24,240 bases of DNA from a virus: positions 1 to 24,240 of the IMG/VR virus record IMGVR_UViG_3300035670_001212, one strand, 5' to 3'. This document shows, one piece after another, positions 6,648-14,200 of the stretch. The translations under genes were made by a program, and so were the position numbers. The notes beneath the pieces are model-generated. The model did not search any database, was not told where the DNA came from, and saw only the letters and a program-made list of their open reading frames with translations. The stretch's first letter is position 1; each line of letters opens with the position of its first letter.

Positions 6648-7374
6648 ATGCAGTTATTCCAGATAGTGTAGCTATGTTACCAGTCCAACCACCAGAATAT
6701 ACTTTGGTATCATTTCCCATTGTTGCACCTTCGAATAGATTCAATTCAAAGTCATCAATTAAGTAGATATCATTCTTTATTGGACCATAAACATATGTTT
6801 TCATTGTAAAGTCAAATACGGTATTCACCGAACGTCGCGTCTCAAAATCTCCTTCGTAATCTTCAATCACATTCATGCTGTTCAGTACAATCGGAACATC
6901 TACCTTTTTGTTCAGCTCATTCATGTTCAGAGTGACGGTAAACTCTGGGGCAAAGTATGGAAGAATTTGTTCTATTATTTGAAGATTATCATCTAGATTT
7001 CTTGTGAAAAGATACAAACCGAAATTTATACTGTATGGAACTTCAATATAGCTTCCTATACTTCCATTCAAATAACCGTATTTTTGATTAAGTCTATTTA
7101 ACTTTCTTTCGGAATCATATAGAAACCCAGTGATCTCAAATGCCATTCTTGGCAGGCTCATTCTTACGTGAGCTGTATCGGTGAACGAGTTTTCCGCCTT
7201 TAACTTCTGTATGAATTTTTCCTTTGGTCCATATACCAAAGGGACTCTGCTAGTCTCGACCACAGTACCAGTTTCATCTTTTCTGTTGAAATATATTTGA
7301 TTGAACAGAGAACCAAAAGCAATGACAGATTTTCTAATGGCTTCATTGTAGAATGGTTGGAATTTATTAAACAT
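6634..7374 (-). CDS. 15: Tail sheath stabiliser / tail completion protein gp15
   Basis: The 246-residue product corresponds to T4 gp15 (272 residues), the hexameric ring capping the tail tube and sheath and docking to the neck. Recognisable features are the N-terminal FYNEAIRKSVIAFGSLFNQI, the RVPLVYGPKEKF strand, LPRMAFEITGFLYDSERK and LQIIEQILPYFAPEFTVTLN (about residues 130-149), all of which have clear T4 counterparts. The start codon overlaps the gp14 stop in a TAATG arrangement, indicating coupled translation. The order gp14-gp15-gp16 is conserved. Confidence 0.92.
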   Translation of the reverse strand: MFNKFQPFYNEAIRKSVIAFGSLFNQIYFNRKDETGTVVETSRVPLVYGPKEKFIQKLKAENSFTDTAHVRMSLPRMAFEITGFLYDSERKLNRLNQKYGYLNGSIGSYIEVPYSINFGLYLFTRNLDDNLQIIEQILPYFAPEFTVTLNMNELNKKVDVPIVLNSMNVIEDYEGDFETRRSVNTVFDFTMKTYVYGPIKNDIYLIDDFELNLFEGATMGNDTKVYSGGWTGNIATLSGITAYENP

Positions 7375-8300
7375 TAATATTTTCCTTCTGAGAATGGATC
7401 TATCTCACTGAAATCAAATAAATCATCATTATTCTGCAATATATCCAACTGAGCATTGTCTCCAGAGGATTCGAGTATCTTTGGATCCTTGGTGATATTG
7501 ATATTGGTACTTTCTATATTCTGAATGTAGTAGTTCACCAAACCATCTTTTCTTATAATGGTTTGAGTCGATGCACCAGACAGAAGTACCCCAGTCTCAT
7601 CTGAAAGATAGAGATAGTTGTTCAACCCTTGAATGTAATCTGTAACCGTAGCAACGTAAGTTTTATTGGAATACGATCCAGATGTAACTCCAGCGACTTG
7701 ATATACGATATCCCCTCGGCGGAATCCAGTAATTCCAGTATTGGCCGATCCAAGGGTAACTTTGGTCAAGAACATCTTTCTTTCTTCTTCTATCAGATCG
7801 ATATCGCTGTTTCCAGTGTCGATTGTTTCGTTGGAGTAGGTGAATGCCTCACATGTCAATGTATAGGTAGTCAGCGTTCCGTGCTGATAGAACGGAACTT
7901 CGTCCTCAATGTAGTTGATTTCAAACAAATGCTTTGAGAGTGGAAAATATACTAAATCACCTTCTCTTGGTTTGTTTAGCTCTGGATGTCTTGCCGTTAC
8001 TTCCTGTGAAAATCTGGTAATCGAAACTTGCAAAGTAAGTCTATCGGTGATATCGATTCCGAACTTGGTGATTACGTCACGTTGACCATCGAATTTAAAA
8101 ATATCCTGGACATACATTTCAATAGGATATGCATATTTGAATTGAGACAGTATATCCTCACCAAACAATCTATCCAGCTTTACATATTCCCTTGGTATGT
8201 AATAGACATCTCTACCAGTGGCTTTGATAGTCTCTATTGTGAGATCATCAAGCAGCTTTTGTTCGTTTCTGAAATCACCAAAATATGGATTTATTGCCAT
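7374..8300 (-). CDS. 14: Neck protein gp14
   Basis: A 308-residue neck protein that together with gp13 joins the DNA-filled head to the completed tail. Support comes from the opening segment INPYFGDFRNEQKLLDDLTI, then GRDVYYIPREYVKLDRLFGED (residues 29-49), REGDLVYFPLSKHLFEINYI and the acidic, low-complexity tail ending in DPFSEGKY, all features of the T4-like gp14 family. T4 gp14 is 256 residues, so this one is longer. The middle part, around residues 185-245, has GDIVYQVAG and beta-rich sequence that may be an inserted domain. It starts one nt after gp13 ends, with AGGT just upstream. Confidence 0.9.
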   Translation of the reverse strand: MAINPYFGDFRNEQKLLDDLTIETIKATGRDVYYIPREYVKLDRLFGEDILSQFKYAYPIEMYVQDIFKFDGQRDVITKFGIDITDRLTLQVSITRFSQEVTARHPELNKPREGDLVYFPLSKHLFEINYIEDEVPFYQHGTLTTYTLTCEAFTYSNETIDTGNSDIDLIEEERKMFLTKVTLGSANTGITGFRRGDIVYQVAGVTSGSYSNKTYVATVTDYIQGLNNYLYLSDETGVLLSGASTQTIIRKDGLVNYYIQNIESTNINITKDPKILESSGDNAQLDILQNNDDLFDFSEIDPFSEGKY

Positions 8301-8301
8301 T

Positions 8302-9105
8302 TTAACCTACGTAGAAATCTATTGGTAATTCGTGACTTTGAATCAGTTCTGTTTCTATTTGTGATATCTCACTCATTGCTTCAGAATATATGGCGGATCC
8401 TTTCATGGTGATTCCACCAGGAAGTTGAACTCCGTCATACTTCGCCATGTTTGCACCCCACTGCCTCTTTATCAATGCAGTGACGTATTTCTTTAGAAGT
8501 CGATCATCATATATTTTTGTATATTGATCTGGATCAAATGCAGCATATGCTTGAATTACCACATAATCACCAGGAGCTGCTGTAGATAAAGTACCGTCGA
8601 TATTTATCCTACCAGTTACTTTGCTGAAATTGATTGCCTTTTCTGGTTGGAAAAAGTCTTCTATCAGCTTGATGTATCTTTTCGTGGAGTCGTAGCTGGC
8701 CAATCCCATCGATTGACCACCACCAACAGATGTGTTGATTCCGAAGTAATCGACCAGTGCCAATTGATACTTGAGATCGAAAAAATCAACGTTGGCAAAA
8801 TTTCCAAATTGGAACAACTTGACCACAGTGACTATATCGTTACCGTCTGGACCATCACCACCTGGCCCATTTACTGGTCCGATGTTTGATGTTTCGATGT
8901 ATTTGTTTTGTATGTCTTCTGCTGTCAATGGATAGCGAAAGAAGACCTTTTCCACTCCATCGAAATGTCTTTCCGAGAAAAATTGCAAGGCTTCATCGAG
9001 TCTATCTTCACATTGTTGATAATCAACGTTGATTGTGATAACTGGATGTCCAAGTGTTCTAAGACAATAATCTATCAATGATTCTCTGGAATTAGGTTTT
9101 GGCAT
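8302..9105 (-). CDS. 13: Neck protein gp13
   Basis: This 267-residue product is the T4-type gp13 neck protein (309 residues in T4), which binds the portal side of the head-tail connector. The diagnostic segments are ESLIDYCLRTLGHPVITINV (8-27), DRLDEALQFFSERHFDGVEK (34-53) and the C-terminal RLLKKYVTALIKRQWGANMA with KYDGVQLPGGITMKG. The ATG at 9105 has GGAG seven nt upstream, but this GGAG lies in the 3' arm of a perfect 10-bp hairpin (9111-9136), so its translation may depend on RNA structure. gp14 follows after one nt. Confidence 0.93.
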   Translation of the reverse strand: MPKPNSRESLIDYCLRTLGHPVITINVDYQQCEDRLDEALQFFSERHFDGVEKVFFRYPLTAEDIQNKYIETSNIGPVNGPGGDGPDGNDIVTVVKLFQFGNFANVDFFDLKYQLALVDYFGINTSVGGGQSMGLASYDSTKRYIKLIEDFFQPEKAINFSKVTGRINIDGTLSTAAPGDYVVIQAYAAFDPDQYTKIYDDRLLKKYVTALIKRQWGANMAKYDGVQLPGGITMKGSAIYSEAMSEISQIETELIQSHELPIDFYVG

Positions 9106-9110
9106 TAAAA

Positions 9111-9136
9111 AACTCCGTATTTATTTATACGGAGTT
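9111..9136 (-). promoter_or_regulatory. Hairpin covering the gp13 ribosome binding site; possible terminator
   Basis: On the minus strand AACTCCGTAT and ATACGGAGTT form a perfect 10-bp stem around a 6-nt loop (AAATAA), immediately followed by TTTT and then the gp13 ATG. The GGAG that serves as gp13 Shine-Dalgarno is paired with CTCC in the stem. The hairpin plus T-run also looks like a weak Rho-independent terminator for the upstream gene cluster, and A-rich DNA on the other side makes it symmetric. A TATAAATA late-promoter-like octamer lies in the loop and stem (9129-9122). Which role is real cannot be decided from sequence. Confidence 0.6.
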
Positions 9137-9142
9137 ATTTTA

Positions 9143-9715
9143 TTATTTATTTTGAGGTGGTTGTTGTGCTGGTGGTGGTTCGTGTGTGCTGACTGGAATG
9201 TCTTGAATATCGTTATATGAAGTTTTATTTTCGATATACCACCGACGAGTCACTGGCTCAACGCCCTCGTCTTCCTTTGAATGCTGGTAGTTGCTGAATC
9301 CTGGCATTGCCAATGGACATTGTAGCTTTGGATAGTCGAGTTTCGAGTATTTGTCCCCATCGGACATCAACCAGGTTCCTTCACGATCTCCACATCCACA
9401 TCCACCACAATAGAATTTTCCTGGAGTTGAAGATTCTTTCAGATGCTCACATGGAGGCAGAACTCCACCCTGCTGTTGATTTCCAAAGCATGAAAGAACA
9501 CGAAGCTGCTTTACTGGCTTCTGAACCTTATTGTCCTGTATTCCTCTTGATGCTATTGCTGTGGCGAAACTTTGGAGCATGGACATCTTTTTTTTTACCA
9601 TGCTCTGTTCTTGAATCGCTTGCTTTCTGAATTCTGGAGCTTGTTGTGGCTGCTGTGGTCTTGTTTCTGGCTCTTGTGAATTGTTATTCTTATTTTTATT
9701 GCAATTACATCCCAT
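9143..9715 (-). CDS. Small cysteine-rich protein with a putative metal-binding cluster
   Basis: A 190-residue protein of unknown function between the fibre genes and gp13, where T4 has its whisker gene; no resemblance to fibritin is seen. It opens with MGCNCNKNKNNN and a Gln/Pro-rich stretch (about residues 14-40), then a basic helix-like segment. A Cys module follows: LSCFGN, PPCEHL, YCGGCGCGDREG and LQCPLAMPGFSN (residues about 74-142), resembling small zinc- or iron-sulphur-binding knuckles with a CxxCGC core. The C-terminus is again Pro/Gln-rich. There is no signal peptide or membrane segment. The start has GAGGT about 8 nt upstream, within the upstream stop region. It is a real gene; the metal-binding idea is inference. 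Confidence 0.8.
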   Translation of the reverse strand: MGCNCNKNKNNNSQEPETRPQQPQQAPEFRKQAIQEQSMVKKKMSMLQSFATAIASRGIQDNKVQKPVKQLRVLSCFGNQQQGGVLPPCEHLKESSTPGKFYCGGCGCGDREGTWLMSDGDKYSKLDYPKLQCPLAMPGFSNYQHSKEDEGVEPVTRRWYIENKTSYNDIQDIPVSTHEPPPAQQPPQNK

Positions 9716-9725
9716 AGTATTTACC

Positions 9726-11267
9726 TCAAGTTATTACAATTTTTCTGAAAAGCATCAGCTTCACATCACTATTTATACCAAATAGCATGGTTTTTCCGTA
9801 ATTTTCATTTTTGGAAAAGTTCAAACCATACAAGAAGTTTACATTATTAAATGTATTTTGTCCAGTAGGAAATTGCACTGCATATTGATCGTTGAAGAAG
9901 CTAGTCGAGCAATATGCTCCAGTCAGTTCAAAAATATCCAACAATGATGTATTGTTTTTTAATTGTTCTGCAAAAAACATCAGCTCAACAATCGATGGTA
10001 TGTAATAGTCTATGAATCCATTTCGTTGTATGCCAGAAATGCTATTTATTGTAGCTGAACTCAATCTTGGTGGTGCAGTCAAAGATCCATTTGCATTGAA
10101 ATAACCATCATAATATGATGTGTTTATGGTTGGATTCACATCGTTTGAAGTTATCAGTGGTGTCTGTAGGAATGTTTTATTCACTACAATCGCCCATTTA
10201 TCGTGTGGGGATTCATCAGTAACATTCACAAATAACGATTGTGGAGTTCCAAAATTCAACGATCCGTAAACTTTAGTTGGAGATGTTGCATTTGGCTTCA
10301 GGGGTTTAAATTGACCAATGTATATTCCACCTTGAAATTCATCGCCTATCTGAAGTCCCAGTGAATCGAATTCTTCCTGTGTATATTGCGCGGGATTTAG
10401 ATAGCTGTTGGAGTATGAAGGAGCCTCTGGTGAATATGGGTGGTTGCAATATGCAACAGTAGAATCGATTGTTTCTGGATTGATCCAATACCCAGAGCAC
10501 GCAAATTCTGTTTTCAGTGAGCAATTGTATGAATATTGATTTTCAGATTCTACTAGCTCGTAGCATGGGCCAAATAAATCATTTGCAAAAGCACTTGATG
10601 CCGTTGTTATTCTAGTTACAATGTTATTAACATCACAGTTTACAGGATTTACCCCAGAAACTATACTCACACCACATGTTTTATTTGGAGTATATGTCGT
10701 GTCGTAAAACGGATCTGTTTCACCTGGGCCTTGTGCTATTGCAAGATTAGCACACTCTCTCGCACCACATACATTCTGACAAGTTATTCCAATAGGAAAA
10801 TTATCTTGTATTATCAGGGAACAACAAGCAGTTGGTATTCTAACATCAATAGTTCTATTAATTCCATCTATTATAACTTCTTTAGTACACAAAGCTGGTG
10901 TGGGTGATTGCGACATAGGAATCCAATTACCACCAATTCGATTACATTCACATTCAGTGACATCAGATCGTATTCCCACCCCTAAAGACCGAAAAAATCC
11001 TGGAATTACAGGAACAAATGGTAAATTTACCATGGCTTCATTTCTCTGTGATGTTGTAAGAAACGAACATGCACAGCAATGACCTTTTTCAGATGATGAT
11101 GGGCATGGAGAATCTGGATTTTGTAAAAATTGTCCTCCGCGAGAAAAGCATTCCAAAAAAGTTATGGCTTCCGATGTTCCATCTGAAAAACAGCATTTTC
11201 CAGCTGACTTCAATTCAGCTCCATAATCATATGCACTTTTTATTCTTGATCTAAATTGAACTGTCAT
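9726..11267 (-). CDS. Cys-rich fibre/adhesin-like protein with DUF1566/Lcl-like C-terminus, no collagen tract
   Basis: The start chosen is the ATG at 11267-11265, which overlaps the stop of the upstream gene as ATGA; a further upstream ATG at 11294 lies inside that gene. The 513-residue product begins MTVQFRSRIKSAYDYGAELK, then has one GKCCF-type Cys module with SRGGQFLQ (about residues 23-68) and a second GGNWIP-type module. Around residues 305-320 is GLQIGDEFQGGIYIG, also seen in variant form in two neighbouring genes. A DUF1566-like C-terminus follows, with DKWAIVV and IDYYIPSIVELMFFAEQL (from about 419). Unlike its relatives it lacks collagen-like repeats. It is probably a virion surface or receptor-binding component; this is inferred from position and modules. 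Confidence 0.8.
   Translation of the reverse strand: MTVQFRSRIKSAYDYGAELKSAGKCCFSDGTSEAITFLECFSRGGQFLQNPDSPCPSSSEKGHCCACSFLTTSQRNEAMVNLPFVPVIPGFFRSLGVGIRSDVTECECNRIGGNWIPMSQSPTPALCTKEVIIDGINRTIDVRIPTACCSLIIQDNFPIGITCQNVCGARECANLAIAQGPGETDPFYDTTYTPNKTCGVSIVSGVNPVNCDVNNIVTRITTASSAFANDLFGPCYELVESENQYSYNCSLKTEFACSGYWINPETIDSTVAYCNHPYSPEAPSYSNSYLNPAQYTQEEFDSLGLQIGDEFQGGIYIGQFKPLKPNATSPTKVYGSLNFGTPQSLFVNVTDESPHDKWAIVVNKTFLQTPLITSNDVNPTINTSYYDGYFNANGSLTAPPRLSSATINSISGIQRNGFIDYYIPSIVELMFFAEQLKNNTSLLDIFELTGAYCSTSFFNDQYAVQFPTGQNTFNNVNFLYGLNFSKNENYGKTMLFGINSDVKLMLFRKIVIT
9770..9777 (-). promoter_or_regulatory. Possible late promoter (TATAAATA)
   Basis: The minus strand reads GGTATAAATAGTG near the end of the upstream coding sequence, an exact match to the T4 late promoter octamer. 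The next gene starts at 9715, leaving a leader of about 50 nt, which is a natural distance. It could drive the Cys-rich gene and the gp13-gp17 block separately from the fibre genes. Confidence 0.4.
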
Positions 11268-14200
11268 GATGGGCAATCCTCGAATTGACTGCAATCTATA
11301 CTAGAGCAATCCATATTTACGCATATAAACTGATCTTCCGAAACATATATTTTCTTATAGGCACTTGCTTGTGTTAAGTTTTGTCCCGATGGACATGGTG
11401 CTGCAATTACATTTAATATATTTTCTTCTGGTTCATACAATCCATCATTATCTCTATCATTTGAATGTGCTATTAAATTATTGATTAGAGTTGTTGTTTC
11501 TGGCGTTAATGGCAATGAAAGGGTATTTATTTTATTTGTGCACGCTTCTCCTGCCAGTTCGCAGAAATTAGTACATATAATTCCACCATTTATTGGCACA
11601 TTCAATCCACAGTTTTGTATTGTAATTGGATCAGTTGAAGGTCCATTTGGACCACAAATTGTATTTCTATAGTAAGAGGTTATTTTTCCAGCAACCGATG
11701 CTGCCATATATTCTGGTGGCGATATGTATGGAAAATTATATTTCTCGGTTGGTATTCCATTTATTGTTTCTACGCTGACAAGCAATTTCCAAACAACTAG
11801 TGGATATACATCATTCGTATCTACAATCCAATAATCTTGATTTTCAATATAACCATATTCATTAAAAAATGACTTAATGAATGCTGTAGCAGCTATTATT
11901 GCACCACCAGATGTAATTTCATTGAAGAGCGTCATCAAATTGCATCCAGCTGGACACTTTCCACATTCACGTATAAGCAAACATCCAAATGGTGGAGTTA
12001 TCGTTCCTGGTGGGGCTGAAGAACAATCACCACAGAAAGTGCATTCTTGTGCTGCTGGGCATGTAACTTGACCACCTTCTAGATTGAATGCATAGTTTAG
12101 TGTTGATGTCTTGCAAGAACATGGACTTGTGTGATCGCAATTTCTACAATTAAATAGAGATGAAATTCCATTTGTTCCTGACGATTCCACGCAATTTATT
12201 CCACTAGGTGGAGCACATGTGCATGTGGAAATAGATCCAATATTTCTTCCATTGCCACCAATCCCATATTGTGATGTTATTGTTGATAAGCAGTTCAGGC
12301 AACTTGTGCTAAAATTAGTATCTGGGCCACCAATAATCGCACAAACTAAATTTTCTAGATTTGCAGCACCATAACCATTGGTTTGTTTATCTAATTCGTT
12401 GATGTTGCAAGAGTTGCATGTTCCTTCTGAATTTTCATTTGATTCACATGAACATGATGTATTTGTACAGCCATATTTTATGATATTTTTATTTAGATTT
12501 ACATCGGTAGTGCTATAATAAACTCTTCCTGTGTACTGACCACACGCAGTTGATAATGTTGAATATGGATTATTTCCAACATCACCAAATCTGAGTTGAT
12601 CCGAGAATGAATTATATGGATTTGAAAATACAACTATTCTTAGAGAATTCTTATAATTTAATACTCGTTTATTTCTGGCTTCCGTTACATCCATCAAAGC
12701 GTCATATGTGTCTGAAAACGTTAGTGGTATTTGATCATCCGTTAGAATATAATCCCTGTAATTTTTCAATTTGATGCATAATTTTATTCCAGTTGCAGTT
12801 TTACTTATAACTGTCTCGGCTGGATCTGGAGTTTGTCCCCCAGCTCCATTAGCATACCACGGATTGTTGATAGCTCCATATACTTTTCGTTTCTTAGCAA
12901 ACACCTTTGGAGCCTGCCCAGTTTGTTGATTTTCCAGATTGTAATCTGGTATGTAATTTCCAAATATATCCATAGTTCCAGTATCACAAATTATTGAACT
13001 ATGTCTGGTTTTATATATTGGTACTCTTTTTACGTTTTCTCCATCCGCAGTATTGTTATAGGGATTAGCAACATCATACGAAAACACATCTCGTTCTGAT
13101 GGCGTTGGGAATTGTGTTTGTCTTAGTTCTATGTTAGCTTCATAGTCTATTGTTAGCGGATGGCCTGGATTCGAGAATCCATATGGAATTAATGTTTCTG
13201 CTGCTGGATCATTGCCGTTAAATGTTTCAACATATAATCTTCTATTTATGAATATGTTTGAAAATCTATTGAGTGTAGCATTTAGAGGATAATATCCAAT
13301 CGACAAAATATTATTGGTATCGGTATCATCATATTGTGGGTAAAAAATTGTTGGATTTTCTTGTGCTGAATTACATACTTCACAATATCCAAAATCGGTA
13401 TATCCATATGTTCTTGTATATTTTACTTTATCGTTTGTTGTCAAAATTCCAGATACATTTGCCTGTTGTCTAGCTTTGGATATATAACCACTTCTTGAAA
13501 ATGAATTTTCATTATTATACCATTGAAAATTTATACCATCGATATTGGTTATATCACTTGATAAGGATGATAAATCAGAACCAAATCTTCCGCCGATATT
13601 TGTACTTTGATAATAAAATGGATTGTTGTAACTTATACCCTCAGCATAAGTATATCCCGCAGAATTTCTAAACGGAATTTGTGGTCTTGCGCTTCCAGTT
13701 GGGATTGGAGCATCTGCGTTTATTGTAGTAGATTCGTGATTTAAATATCGACCGCGTGGATTTAACCCATATAAAGGACAATTTAGTTCCTCTATAAGTC
13801 TAACAGTATTGAGGTTTATACTAGATCCATCTGCTAAATCTTGTGGTGAATTTTGAATATTAATATAATTGTAGCCATTTTCTGTTATAAAAGAACCAAG
13901 ATTATAATAATATTCATATTTGTCTATATTTTGCTGTTCTTGTGTATTGGCTAATGTTAATTTTCCTAAACTCCCCCAAACAGAATATTCTTCTCCCTTT
14001 GTGCTTGGATCGATAAAATTTATTGGAACATTGTTAGATAATGTTAGTCCCTGATATGCGGCCATATTTGTTGAAAAATACTTTGGATACCAAGTTCTTA
14101 GAACATAAGCTCTTACAGACTCTGTTAAGTCTGTATTTTCTTCCTGCATTTCAATTTCAATGCAAAATTGCAAGTCTGTCCCATTTGAACATTTATATTC

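Noticed and set aside
10339-10524. Second minus-strand frame inside the 513-residue protein gene
   Set aside because: Short, without recognisable motifs or ribosome binding site, and fully inside a well-supported gene.
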